NCBI GenBank assembly: GCA_947494335.1
Contig: CANLUT010000002.1
Coordinates: 248,001 to 312,000 of the forward strand
Source: Oligoflexales bacterium
Lineage (GTDB): Bacteria > Bdellovibrionota_B > Oligoflexia > Oligoflexales > RGVZ01
Length of the DNA: 64,000 nt
Reading direction: 5' to 3'
Numbering within the stretch: the stretch's first letter is position 1; each line of letters begins with the position of its first letter. The notes under the pieces are model-generated. The model made no database searches. It saw only the letters and a list, made by a program, of their open reading frames with translations, and was not told the origin of the DNA. The position numbers and the translations under genes were made by a program. Positions 25,675-34,085 of this stretch are shown here, piece after piece.

Positions 25675-26507
25675 TGGATGTCTTCAATCAGTTTACGGCG
25701 TGGTCCGCACTAGACATCTTGGTTATGGCGATCATCTTCTATCAAGTGCTGCTGCTTATTCGCGGCACTCGAGCCGCACAGATATTGACGGGCATGTTAC
25801 TCGTCGTTGGACTTTTCATAGTTTCAAATATTTTCCCCTTAACTACCGTTAACTGGATGATGAACAAATTTTACAGCTCGTTCATCATCATTCTTATCAT
25901 CATTTTCCAAGACGACATTCGTCACGTCTTGAGTACAATGGGTCGGCGAAAATTCTTCGTCGGCCAAGACTCGTCGACGTCACTTCTGATTTTGGACGAA
26001 ATAAGTCGCGCAGCCTCTTCGTTGGCTGCCAAACGGATCGGTGCATTAATAGTCATTGAACGCCAAATCATCTTAAGTCGCTACGTTGACATCGGAGTGC
26101 AAATTGATTCGAGAGTTTCGAAAGAGTTGCTCATGTCGATTTTTCACCCGAGCTCTCCCATTCACGACGGCGCTGTCATATTGCAGCGAGGACGGATTGC
26201 GGCCGCAGGCTGCTTTCTTCCACTGACAAGAGATGAGGGCATAGACCCCAACTTGGGAACACGGCACCGCGCCGCTATTGGAATTAGCGAGGAAACTGAC
26301 GCATTAGTGATTGTTGTCAGCGAGGAGGGCGCCAGTGTTGCGCTTGTTGAGAGCGGAAAGATCATGCGCAAGGCGGACGGAAAAAGTCTTCGTGATGAAC
26401 TAGCTCTCAGACTTCTATCGGAACGTGACTCCACACCGACAGCAACTGGACTTCAAAGTCGTCTTAGAACACTGGTCGGCGATTATTTCAGCAGGAAGAA
26501 GGTTTAA
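25671..26507 (+). CDS. cdaA: Diadenylate cyclase CdaA
   Basis: Makes the second messenger c-di-AMP from two ATP. Three predicted transmembrane helices cover residues 12-30, 38-56 and 62-83 ('LDILVMAIIFYQVLLLI' and onward). The DAC domain follows, with D166-G-A in 'IHDGAVILQRG' and R198-H-R200 in 'GTRHRAAIGISEETDA', the catalytic motifs. The 278-residue length fits CdaA. It overlaps folP and is followed two bases later by ybbR (cdaR), its membrane regulator. c-di-AMP controls potassium and wall homeostasis; GlmM, a known CdaA partner, is encoded convergently. Confidence 0.97.
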   Translation: MMDVFNQFTAWSALDILVMAIIFYQVLLLIRGTRAAQILTGMLLVVGLFIVSNIFPLTTVNWMMNKFYSSFIIILIIIFQDDIRHVLSTMGRRKFFVGQDSSTSLLILDEISRAASSLAAKRIGALIVIERQIILSRYVDIGVQIDSRVSKELLMSIFHPSSPIHDGAVILQRGRIAAAGCFLPLTRDEGIDPNLGTRHRAAIGISEETDALVIVVSEEGASVALVESGKIMRKADGKSLRDELALRLLSERDSTPTATGLQSRLRTLVGDYFSRKKV

Positions 26508-26509
26508 GC

Positions 26510-27445
26510 ATGCCGAAAACCAGAATTCTTGGACGCTTATTCTCAAACATGGGCTACAAATTTGCAGCTCTAGGTCTGGCGACTTTAGTCTGGTACATCG
26601 TACAGGGCGAAGAAATCCTCGAAGTTAATGCAAAAATCGATGTTAAAGTCGAAGTCGCATTCGGATATGCCGTGCGTGATATGAATATTGTATCTCGTGA
26701 TGTGACGCTGCGTGGGCCGAGAGCTCTTGTTGGCACCATGCAGGGAAAACCAATTTTAGCCATTATTCGGGTCCCCCCTGATAAAACCGGTAATCTTCGG
26801 TACCGACTGGATAAGGAATTTATTCCGCGTTGGGATAATAGGATAAAAATCACAATCCACGATCCGTACATCAATATCGTTGTTGAAGAGAAGATGACTA
26901 AAAGACTGCCTGTACGCCCGATGCTTCTTGGCGAGGTCGATCCACTTCTTATGGTTGAAGAATCAAAGGCCACTCCAGATGAAATCGAAGTCTCCGGCGC
27001 CAAGTCAGACATTCAAAAACTCACTGAAATCGGCACGGAGCCAATAGATATTTCTGGTTTGAAGGAGACAAAATCATTTGCCTCGTCGATTGCCCGGGCA
27101 AACCTTCCAGATATTAATTTTGGCGTTAAGGACATCTCTGTGATGGTGCAACTTGGTCCCAAAAAACTGAGCAAGGATTTCCAGGTGGTTCCAATCGAGA
27201 TTATAAATTCAGACAAGGTCAGTTCCGCAAAGCCAGCCAGCGTTGCCATCACGGTTAGCGCGCCGCAGGATCAGTTCGAAAAGGTTTCAGCCAAGGTGCT
27301 TCGCGCTTTTGTTGACGTCGCCGGCAAAGGACCCGGGCGATATGAGGCGCCGGTGACCGCTACAGCGCCGGACGGCGTAACCATTCAGTTGATTACACCA
27401 AAAGTGGTGACGGTTGAAATTTATAACCAGCGAAAACTTAAATAA
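26510..27445 (+). CDS. cdaR: YbbR-domain protein, CdaA regulator (CdaR)
   Basis: A 311-residue membrane-anchored protein. One N-terminal transmembrane segment (about 8-28, 'KFAALGLATLVWYIVQG') precedes tandem YbbR repeats. A typical repeat body reads 'EVSGAKSDIQKLTEIGTEPI' in the middle; a later copy holds 'VTVSAPQDQFEKVSAKVLRA'-like text near 250. YbbR domains in CdaR bind and tune CdaA at the membrane. It lies directly behind cdaA. It ends at 27445 and the opposing tsaE ends at 27446, so the two genes abut tail to tail with no spacer. Confidence 0.9.
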   Translation: MPKTRILGRLFSNMGYKFAALGLATLVWYIVQGEEILEVNAKIDVKVEVAFGYAVRDMNIVSRDVTLRGPRALVGTMQGKPILAIIRVPPDKTGNLRYRLDKEFIPRWDNRIKITIHDPYINIVVEEKMTKRLPVRPMLLGEVDPLLMVEESKATPDEIEVSGAKSDIQKLTEIGTEPIDISGLKETKSFASSIARANLPDINFGVKDISVMVQLGPKKLSKDFQVVPIEIINSDKVSSAKPASVAITVSAPQDQFEKVSAKVLRAFVDVAGKGPGRYEAPVTATAPDGVTIQLITPKVVTVEIYNQRKLK

Positions 27446-27910
27446 TCAGACAAATGATTCTGCAGTTAGGACTCTAACATCCTCAGAGGTGGAGAAGTCA
27501 AAATGAAGCTGATGAGTCTTCGCGATTAATGGCGATAGTGCCGCCCTCATCGGCCACTCAACGATAAGACCTGAATATTGCCTTCCGGATAACAAAGACT
27601 CAAGCGAATCAAAATCACCCTCGACAAGGCGGTATAAGTCAAGATGAGCGCACAGCCCAAGTACTGTTTGGTACTCTGTCATATATGTATAGGTAGGGGA
27701 AAGGACCGGGACAGAGGAATCTAGTCCCAGCGCATGAAGAAATGCGCCAGTGAAAGTGGTTTTCCCGGCACCAAGATCGCCTTGAAGCCAAAGTACAAAT
27801 GGTTTTACAGATGAAGCACTCACAACACCGGCCATTTGTTTGGCCACAGAGTCTATCTCATCAAGACCAACCGTTTTTTTAAACAAAACGTTCTTATCAA
27901 GTGTCGTCAT
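27446..27910 (-). CDS. tsaE: tRNA threonylcarbamoyladenosine biosynthesis ATPase TsaE
   Basis: ATPase that drives the TsaB-TsaD-TsaE complex making t6A37 in ANN-decoding tRNAs. ATG 27910 is used: it overlaps the last base of the pdxJ stop (TAATG) and the protein of 154 residues is family size. The P-loop is 'GDLGAGKTTF' (about 42-51), followed by 'LSPTYTYMTEY' and 'HLDLYRL', both typical. An in-frame codon at 28000 would read back into pdxJ. It ends one base from ybbR's stop on the other strand. Confidence 0.92.
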   Translation of the reverse strand: MTTLDKNVLFKKTVGLDEIDSVAKQMAGVVSASSVKPFVLWLQGDLGAGKTTFTGAFLHALGLDSSVPVLSPTYTYMTEYQTVLGLCAHLDLYRLVEGDFDSLESLLSGRQYSGLIVEWPMRAALSPLIAKTHQLHFDFSTSEDVRVLTAESFV

Positions 27911-28677
27911 TATTTTTGGTAACGCTCTCCAGGTACAGGAAAGTTTTTTGGGTCGTTCAATAAGCTTTTCATCTCTCGAACGGCCTGCTCTAGCCCACAA
28001 AAAATCGCTCGACCAACAATTGCATGCCCGATGTTAGCCTCCTCTGCAAAAGGGACCATCTGCAGCCAATTGGCATTGCCATAATGAAGCCCGTGGCCAA
28101 AATGGCTTTGCAGGCTGGCGCTGGCGGCTGCCTTGCTCGCCTTCACTAGTGAAGATAAAACATTCAACTTATCGAGTGTTGAGCCAGCCGCATCGATTGC
28201 ATGACAAAATTTTCCAGTATGGAACTCAACAGCTTTAGCTCCTGTTTTTGCAGAAATTTCGACCGCTTCCTCAGTTGGCTCCACAAACAACGACACAAGG
28301 ATTCCCCGAGACTGCAGCGTGTCAACAGCCGCTTTAAGGCCCTGAAAAGCCGACTTCAAATCTAGTCCACCTTCAGTTGTACGCTCTTGTCTTTTTTCGG
28401 GGACGAGCGTCACCGCGTGAGGTCTAATTTTGATGGCAAAGGCGACCATTTCAGGGGTGCAAGCCATTTCAAAATTAAGTGGAATTTTTATCGTCTGCTT
28501 TAATAACTCAATATCGCGGTCTTGCACATGTCGGCGATCTTCTCGCAAGTGCGCTGTAATATTATCTGCGCCACCTAATTCTGCGAATACCGCCGCCTGC
28601 ACAGGGTCTGGATAAGACTCTCCTCGCGCCTGCCTGACCGTCGCAACATGATCGATATTTACACCAAGCCTGATCAT
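27910..28677 (-). CDS. pdxJ: Pyridoxine 5'-phosphate synthase
   Basis: Condenses 3-amino-2-oxopropyl phosphate with deoxyxylulose 5-phosphate to form pyridoxine phosphate in DXP-dependent vitamin B6 synthesis. The 255-residue protein starts 'MIRLGVNIDHVATVRQARG', the diagnostic N-terminus. 'NFEMACTPEMVAFA' and 'TGAKAVEFHTG' hold conserved active-site residues. It is 14 bases after glmM and overlaps tsaE, forming a glmM-pdxJ-tsaE unit. Confidence 0.97.
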   Translation of the reverse strand: MIRLGVNIDHVATVRQARGESYPDPVQAAVFAELGGADNITAHLREDRRHVQDRDIELLKQTIKIPLNFEMACTPEMVAFAIKIRPHAVTLVPEKRQERTTEGGLDLKSAFQGLKAAVDTLQSRGILVSLFVEPTEEAVEISAKTGAKAVEFHTGKFCHAIDAAGSTLDKLNVLSSLVKASKAAASASLQSHFGHGLHYGNANWLQMVPFAEEANIGHAIVGRAIFCGLEQAVREMKSLLNDPKNFPVPGERYQK

Positions 28678-28691
28678 TTAAATCCTCTTTT

Positions 28692-30053
28692 TTATTTTGC
28701 AGCTTTATCGATCGCCGATGTCAGTTCATGACATAAGTCATGCGCATGCTTCTCGATTTCGTCACGAGACTCACCCTCAACCATAACTCGAGCTAAACTT
28801 TCCGTTCCTGAGTAGCGAACAAGGACGCGCCCCTTGCCAGCCAGTTTCGCTTCAACTCCCTTAAGGGCTTTTTGAAATTCTGCTAGATGCTCCAAAGGTA
28901 CTTTTTCACGAACTTTTACATTTTTTACAAGCTGTGGAAATCTTTCCATGGTTTGTCTTAGTTCCGAGGCGCGGCGTCCACTATCCACCATAATTTCAAG
29001 AAATTTAAGTCCTGCTAAAATTCCATCTCCTGTTGTCGAAGAATCACGAAAAATCAGGTGCCCCGACTGCTCTCCTCCCAGGATATGATCTCCTTGACGC
29101 ATTGCCTCCATAACGTAACGATCGCCAACTTTTGACCTGATGAGCTTTCCGCCGTGCTTGGCCAGTGCGACATCAAGCCCCATATTGCTCATCACAGTTG
29201 ATACAATGGTGTTATTTTTCAGTCTCTGCCTCTGAAGCATAAATACACCACAGGCCGCAAGCATTTCATCGCCGTCGATCACCTCACCCTTTTCGTCAAC
29301 TGCTACGATGCGATCTGCATCACCGTCAAGGGCAATGCCAATGTCTGCCTTATAAAGGAGAACCTTCTCGCGAAGCGTTTGTGGATAGAGGGCGCCACAG
29401 TGCTCGTTGATATTAAGTCCGTTTGGCTCATCGCCAATGACAAAAGTTTCCGCGCCCAACTCTTCAAATACCTTGGGGGCAACTCTGTATCCAGCGCCAT
29501 TAGCACAATCAATAACAATGCGCAGACCATCAAGCTTCAGATTTTTTGGGAACTGTTCTTTGAGAAAAACCGCATATTGACCAATGGCATCTTCAATTCT
29601 TTTGGCCGTACCGATACCAGACCCCGTTGGCACATTATCGGCAAGTCCAGGATCCTGAACAAGCCTCTCAAGCTCATCTTCTACGTCATCTGGCAACTTA
29701 TAACCGTCAGAGGAAAAAATTTTGATGCCGTTATCATGAAATGGATTGTGTGAGGCTGAGATAACTATCCCGGCACTTGCTCGCATACCTCTGGTCAGAT
29801 ATGCAATTCCCGGCGTCGGTAGAGGCCCGAGAAAAAACGCGTCCACGCCAACGCTACAAATTCCCGAGCAAAGCGCTTGCTCGAGCATGTAGCCACTTCG
29901 CCTCGTGTCTTTACCGATCAAAATCCTGGCCTTACTCTGGCGCGTCCCAAAATAGATGCCAATGGCCTGGCCAAGTCGAAGGACCATATCTGGGGACATC
30001 GGATATATATTTGCAAGTCCACGAATTCCATCGGTTCCAAATAGTCTAGCCAA
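28692..30053 (-). CDS. glmM: Phosphoglucosamine mutase
   Basis: Converts glucosamine-6-phosphate to the 1-phosphate for peptidoglycan and LPS precursors. The 453-residue enzyme begins 'MARLFGTDGIRGLAN'. The phosphoserine is S101 in 'ISASHNPFHDNG'; the metal loop is 'ALDGDADRIVAVDEKG', the sugar-binding loop 'GGEQSGH', and the phosphate loop 'VRYSGTESLARVMVEG'. It heads the glmM-pdxJ-tsaE operon. In some bacteria GlmM binds and inhibits CdaA; the two genes lie back to back here. Confidence 0.98.
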   Translation of the reverse strand: MARLFGTDGIRGLANIYPMSPDMVLRLGQAIGIYFGTRQSKARILIGKDTRRSGYMLEQALCSGICSVGVDAFFLGPLPTPGIAYLTRGMRASAGIVISASHNPFHDNGIKIFSSDGYKLPDDVEDELERLVQDPGLADNVPTGSGIGTAKRIEDAIGQYAVFLKEQFPKNLKLDGLRIVIDCANGAGYRVAPKVFEELGAETFVIGDEPNGLNINEHCGALYPQTLREKVLLYKADIGIALDGDADRIVAVDEKGEVIDGDEMLAACGVFMLQRQRLKNNTIVSTVMSNMGLDVALAKHGGKLIRSKVGDRYVMEAMRQGDHILGGEQSGHLIFRDSSTTGDGILAGLKFLEIMVDSGRRASELRQTMERFPQLVKNVKVREKVPLEHLAEFQKALKGVEAKLAGKGRVLVRYSGTESLARVMVEGESRDEIEKHAHDLCHELTSAIDKAAK

Positions 30054-30170
30054 CTTAAGCCTCCTTTATACAAAGGTCAAAGACGCATTTAAGGTAGCAC
30101 ATGCCCTGTAAGACGGCATCTTTATCTCGGAATAATCGGTGGCTCAAGGTGTTTTCAAGGTCGCAACGGA

Positions 30171-32348
30171 TCATGCTACAGAATCTTTTCCATTTTGTTG
30201 CTTCGAGTACTTTTTTACGCCAAATACAAGGATTGACTGGTCATCTTTTTCATGGCGTCCGCGTCGATTGACGACTTTCAAGATGATGCCCTTTACAGTC
30301 TCAGCCGATGGCGCTGAGACCCCGGATAAAACCGTTTCGATCTCTTTTCTGATGGCCAGCGTGAGGCGACTGCCCTCAAAAATTCCATCTGAGGCAAAAA
30401 CGACAAACTCTCCCTCGGCAAGCTGGCTTTTATGCCGCGTTCTTTCCGACACCGAGGTTACCGTCCATTGGCCAGGCCCAAGGCTTTTGATCACTAATGC
30501 AAACGGAAAATTCGATCGGAAAATCGAGGTGAGCCCGGTTGATACGTCAATTTCGGCGGCGATAAAAGTCGGAACTTCGTTGGGACCCCACGCTTCCGCA
30601 AATAATTGGCCCAGCGACTGATAATAGCCTTCAAATCGCGCCCCCACTTCTGGGTTGGAGCGCCTTTTGCCTCTGAAAAAAGATCTCGCGACCGTCTGCA
30701 TGGAGGTAGACTTAAGGGCCGCTTGAACGCCGTGACCCGTCATATCTCCAAGAATAACGACCAATCGATTACGGTCCTCGTCCCACTCAATATAATAAGC
30801 ATCGCCTGAGACATAGAAGGCCGCTTCAAAGAAGTGCGCCAAATCTATGTTCTCTGGTAGCTCTGGCACTCTCATAAAGGCGCTCTGCACCAAACGCCCA
30901 AGCTCCAGTTCCTTTTCGATTTGATCACTTCGCGTCTGCAGACTGCTTAAGGTTCGAACGCGATTTTCAAGACTTGAGATATTTATAAATGCGCTGGCCG
31001 CCAAAAGGTATGTCGACAGTGGCAAAAATACAGAGCGAATTTGATAATAGGATTTGTACGCCCCTAAATCTGGTATCAGTACGTCTAGCCCCCCCAATGA
31101 CTGCATAAGGCAAGCCAATGCAGCCGTCATAAGGGCCCACTGCCTCCAAGCAAGGTTTTTGCCCCGAAGAAAGTAGGCTGTTGAAAGCAGTAAAACAACG
31201 CCAGCAATCGATAAAATCAAATTAAGGGACGCCGAGATAATCTCAGAGTAATCCTCCGTAAACTCTATTCCCGATTGTCTTAACCATGATCCGGCACTAA
31301 TCAACAGACCGTAGCCAAGCGACCCTAGTATCCAGCGCCGCGGACTGGGCGGTCCAAGGCGACAAAGTTGTATGACGTAATAAACACGCATGGCGTGAGA
31401 AGCTCCCGATAAAAAGACCTCTAGCGCATACGTTCTTGAAATCGGCAGCCATCCGTAATCCAAAGATCGACTGAGAGCTTCAAAACCCATGAAAAGACCA
31501 AGACCCAGAACTTCCGGCGAGCTGTCGACAAATAAGAAAATCATCAAAAAAAGGGCGGCCATGACAATAAAAGACATATCGGTAAGCCAGGATCCTTGTC
31601 GCGCATCCTGCATGATCAGCATACGAATCCAGCCTCTATATTCGCTTGTCTTTGTCAGGAGAAGGGGCTCTTCATCATCTACCAAAAACAAGGCCGCTCC
31701 GGAGCCGTCTGACTCATAGAGAACGTCAACAGTTATGTCGTCATTATTTTCCTTGGGCAAATAAAAATTAATGCCCACACGGGAGCTAAGCAGGTATGTC
31801 CCGGCAAATTTGCCATTAACGAATGAATAAGCTTTTTCGAAGTTAGCGTTTGGCATTCCCACCGCAAGATAGTCCGAACTAATCTCACTGCGTTCAACAT
31901 TGGAAATACGTGTGCGGACTAAATACATTGTGGGCTCGTGATAGTTTTTATCCGCCGAGCGCGCTGGGTCCGTTAGATGTTTAAAGGGCTGCTCTTTAAA
32001 CTCATTATTGCGTAGTTGTTCGTAGCAGCTTTCTACCGTCAAACACTTTGATAACGGCATATGGCTTACAAACCACGTCCTCTTATCTGAATCAAACGAG
32101 ACAATATTTTTTTTCGTCAGCAGATAGGCGTCGGTGTGCTCTCGCTGCCAGCCAATTAAAACAAGGTATACGGCGATTGCTGCAAAGACCGATGCCGTTA
32201 CAGCCAGCGAAAATCTATCTCGACTCTGAAAGCTCTCAGCATCAAAAATCCGTTTTTTTTGAAGTTGAGAAAAAAGCTCCGCCGTTGAACGAAGCCTTCG
32301 TAAGAGGCTCGTTAACCAAAAGCCAGATTTTCGCGCTGAATCAGTCAA
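30171..32348 (-). CDS. Membrane-bound SpoIIE-type serine phosphatase with 7TM sensor
   Basis: A 725-residue receptor-like protein. One N-terminal transmembrane helix (about 46-66), an extracytoplasmic beta-rich domain (about 75-235) and about seven transmembrane helices (about 245-455) resemble the 7TMR-DISM architecture. After a coiled-coil linker ('LENRVRTLSSLQTRSDQIEK') comes a PP2C/SpoIIE domain (about 510-720). Its metal ligands are visible in 'SGDAYYIEWDED', 'GDMTGHG' and 'FASDGIFEG'. It probably dephosphorylates an anti-anti-sigma factor, but none is encoded nearby. TTG start at 32348 with GGAG seven bases upstream. Confidence 0.87.
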   Translation of the reverse strand: MTDSARKSGFWLTSLLRRLRSTAELFSQLQKKRIFDAESFQSRDRFSLAVTASVFAAIAVYLVLIGWQREHTDAYLLTKKNIVSFDSDKRTWFVSHMPLSKCLTVESCYEQLRNNEFKEQPFKHLTDPARSADKNYHEPTMYLVRTRISNVERSEISSDYLAVGMPNANFEKAYSFVNGKFAGTYLLSSRVGINFYLPKENNDDITVDVLYESDGSGAALFLVDDEEPLLLTKTSEYRGWIRMLIMQDARQGSWLTDMSFIVMAALFLMIFLFVDSSPEVLGLGLFMGFEALSRSLDYGWLPISRTYALEVFLSGASHAMRVYYVIQLCRLGPPSPRRWILGSLGYGLLISAGSWLRQSGIEFTEDYSEIISASLNLILSIAGVVLLLSTAYFLRGKNLAWRQWALMTAALACLMQSLGGLDVLIPDLGAYKSYYQIRSVFLPLSTYLLAASAFINISSLENRVRTLSSLQTRSDQIEKELELGRLVQSAFMRVPELPENIDLAHFFEAAFYVSGDAYYIEWDEDRNRLVVILGDMTGHGVQAALKSTSMQTVARSFFRGKRRSNPEVGARFEGYYQSLGQLFAEAWGPNEVPTFIAAEIDVSTGLTSIFRSNFPFALVIKSLGPGQWTVTSVSERTRHKSQLAEGEFVVFASDGIFEGSRLTLAIRKEIETVLSGVSAPSAETVKGIILKVVNRRGRHEKDDQSILVFGVKKYSKQQNGKDSVA

Positions 32349-32491
32349 TATCGTCTCCGTGTTTTGCCTGTGATTATCGACAAAAAATCACGTAACATTA
32401 GAGACTTGGCTTAAAAGATGCGCTTAGAAGGCCGGCTTGGCCAAAATACGATTAGTTTTTTTGAAAAATACCTGGCGATTTGCCAGAGAAA

Positions 32492-32568
32492 TGGCGCACC
32501 CGGAAGGATTCGAACCTCCGACCCCCAGATTCGTAGTCTGGTATTCTATCCAACTGAACTACGGGTGC
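32492..32568 (-). tRNA. tRNA-Arg (ACG anticodon)
   Basis: A 77-base minus-strand tRNA. The acceptor 5' strand GCACCCG pairs with CGGGTGC, and CCA is encoded (32494-32492). The anticodon stem CCAGA/TCTGG holds loop CTACGAA with ACG at 32534-32532. The anticodon A would be read as inosine after TadA editing. It is last in a three-tRNA minus cluster. Confidence 0.96.
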
Positions 32569-32595
32569 AGACTGATGAGAGGGGCTATATACAAA

Positions 32596-32632
32596 CCCCC
32601 TCCCAGAATTGCAAGTTAATTCCTGGAGGGGG
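32596..32632 (-). terminator. Strong hairpin between tRNA-Ser(GCU) and tRNA-Arg
   Basis: On minus the stem CCCCCTCC... / ...GGGAGGGGG pairs over about 15 bp with one mismatch and one wobble, around loop AACTTGC. It is followed by TTTGTAT. It looks like a terminator, or a processing hairpin, for tRNA-Ser(GCU). Confidence 0.7.
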
Positions 32633-32644
32633 ATCTGAGAATTG

Positions 32645-32734
32645 TGGCGGAAAGGGAGGGATTCGAACCCTCGATACAGTTTCCCGTATGCGTCCTTAGC
32701 AAGGACGTGCCTTCAGCCACTCGGCCACCTTTCC
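32645..32734 (-). tRNA. tRNA-Ser (GCT anticodon)
   Basis: A 90-base class II tRNA with a long variable arm. The acceptor GGAAAGG pairs with CCTTTCC, the discriminator is G and CCA is encoded (32647-32645). The anticodon loop TTGCTAA is closed by GTCCT-type pairs; the anticodon GCT reads AGC/AGU. Confidence 0.96.
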
Positions 32735-32744
32735 AAACCCTTGT

Positions 32745-32765
32745 AAAAATCCCGATCAATTCGGG
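32745..32765 (-). terminator. Short intrinsic terminator after tRNA-Ser(UGA)
   Basis: On minus CCCGA (32765-32761), loop, TCGGG (32755-32751), then ATTTTT. It lies between the two tRNA-Ser genes. Confidence 0.65.
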
Positions 32766-32844
32766 CTCTTCCAAGATAAAACTAAACTTTTCAGCACCTT
32801 ATCTCAGTGGCTTTCTGAAATAACCTGAAATTGTGGGGTCGCCA

Positions 32845-32932
32845 CGGAGAGAGAGGGATTCGAACCCCCGGTGGGATGCAATCCCACAACGGTTTTCAAG
32901 ACCGCCGCCTTAAACCACTCGGCCATCTCTCC
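32845..32932 (-). tRNA. tRNA-Ser (TGA anticodon)
   Basis: An 88-base class II tRNA. The acceptor GGAGAGA pairs with TCTCTCC, with discriminator G at 32845. The anticodon loop CTTGAAA gives TGA for UCA/UCG. A long variable arm (GTGGGATTGC... region, 32870-32890) is present. CCA is not encoded: the bases past the discriminator read GGC-like, so CCA must be added enzymatically, unlike its two neighbours. Confidence 0.95.
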
Positions 32933-32989
32933 ACAAACTTCGCGGGCAAAAGGCAAAAGCCCCATAATCCCACAATAACAAGGACGGCA

Positions 32990-33018
32990 AATATACATAG
33001 GAATACTGCGCGCCTCAA
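32990..33018 (-). promoter_or_regulatory. Sigma-70 promoter of the tRNA cluster
   Basis: On minus TTGAGG (33018-33013), a 17-base spacer and TATATT (32995-32990). The start site falls about 50 bases upstream of tRNA-Ser(UGA). Confidence 0.65.
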
Positions 33019-33044
33019 GCAAAACTAGTGCTCAAAGGCGCGCA
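33007..33044 (-). terminator. GC-rich hairpin after htpX
   Basis: TGCGCGCCT (33007-33015) pairs with AGGCGCGCA (33036-33044), extended inward by AAGCA/TGCT-type pairs. It begins about 15 bases past the htpX stop on minus. There is no T-run on minus but TTTT follows on plus. It overlaps the -35 of the tRNA promoter. Confidence 0.6.
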
Positions 33045-33059
33045 TTTTCTAACATTCGC

Positions 33060-33974
33060 TTACAGCTGGGCTGCCTTCAAAGCAGCGATTCGATCATCAA
33101 GATCCGGATGGGTGGATAGAAGAGACAAGAAGCCCCCACGACGCGATGAAATTTTAAAGGCCGCTATCGCCTCTTGATTTTCTGGCTCGTGGGCTGGGCC
33201 GATGTTATGCAGTGCCTTTAAAGACTCCAGCGCAGCAATCATCTTGCCCTTGCCAGCTAACGTGGCGCCACCGCGATCGGCTCGGAACTCGCGCCAACGA
33301 CTGAACCAGGCAACAACGATGCTTCCAAGGATGCTAAGCAAAATATCCAAAACAAAGACAACCATGCTTTGCACAAAATAGCTGGGGCGCTCCTCATCAT
33401 TTGAGCGTAAAGCATTGGCGACAAAGTAACCAATCACGCGAGCAAAGAACATCACAAATGCGTTAATGATGCCTTGCAACAGAGTCATCGTCACCATGTC
33501 TCCATTTGCAACGTGAGCCACCTCATGGCCTATAACGCCCTCGACTTCATCGCGATTCATTCGATTCAGAAGTCCTGTTGAAACAGCTACCAGCGAATTT
33601 GATTTTGATGGGCCTGTTGCAAATGCATTAACCTCTGGGCTCTCATAAACGCCGACCTCAGGGCGCGCCGAAAGACCAGCCTGATCGGAAAGGCGGTAAA
33701 CCATCGACACGAGTTCTCTCAAGCGTGGATCTGAGACGGTAGGGTCGATAATTTGCACGCCCATCATCCACTTGGCCATCACCTTAGACAACATAAGGGA
33801 AATGAACGATCCCGCCATACCCCAAATCAAACAGAATGCCATCAACTGCCCATAGTCGATGCCATACGGCGTCAAATAGCCACGCAGCCCGAGCATACTG
33901 GTCACGAAAGAGATGGTAACCATCACTAGAACGTTAACGATCAAAAATAATCCGATGCGTTTCATCCAAACCAC
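33060..33974 (-). CDS. htpX: Membrane zinc protease HtpX
   Basis: Inner-membrane M48 metalloprotease in membrane-protein quality control, complementary to FtsH. The zinc motif is H150EVAH154. Hydrophobic segments lie at 6-27, 40-60, 164-184 and 198-222. 'NAFATGPSKSNSLVAVSTGL' and 'REFRADRGGATLAGK' are family hallmarks; the latter supplies the third zinc ligand. GTG 33974 has AAGGAG seven bases upstream; ATG 33965 is another option. It is 304 residues. Confidence 0.96.
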   Translation of the reverse strand: MVWMKRIGLFLIVNVLVMVTISFVTSMLGLRGYLTPYGIDYGQLMAFCLIWGMAGSFISLMLSKVMAKWMMGVQIIDPTVSDPRLRELVSMVYRLSDQAGLSARPEVGVYESPEVNAFATGPSKSNSLVAVSTGLLNRMNRDEVEGVIGHEVAHVANGDMVTMTLLQGIINAFVMFFARVIGYFVANALRSNDEERPSYFVQSMVVFVLDILLSILGSIVVAWFSRWREFRADRGGATLAGKGKMIAALESLKALHNIGPAHEPENQEAIAAFKISSRRGGFLSLLSTHPDLDDRIAALKAAQL

Positions 33975-34029
33975 GGTAAAACTCCTTTGTCACACGCAAT
34001 GGTGACTAATTATATATACTAAAGATAAA

Positions 34030-34058
34030 CACCCCACCTGGTATGTCAAGGTGGGGTG
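34030..34058 (-). terminator. Intrinsic terminator of mdh
   Basis: CACCCCACCT (34030-34039) and AGGTGGGGTG (34049-34058) form a 10-bp perfect stem. On minus it is followed by TTTATCTTT, 27 bases after the mdh stop. Confidence 0.82.
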
Positions 34059-34085
34059 AATCTTTGAAAAAATAAATGCTTTCGA

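Noticed and set aside
32418-32699. Open frames across the tRNA-Arg/tRNA-Ser region on plus.
   Set aside because: They only translate the reverse strands of the tRNAs; no ribosome site or protein-like composition.
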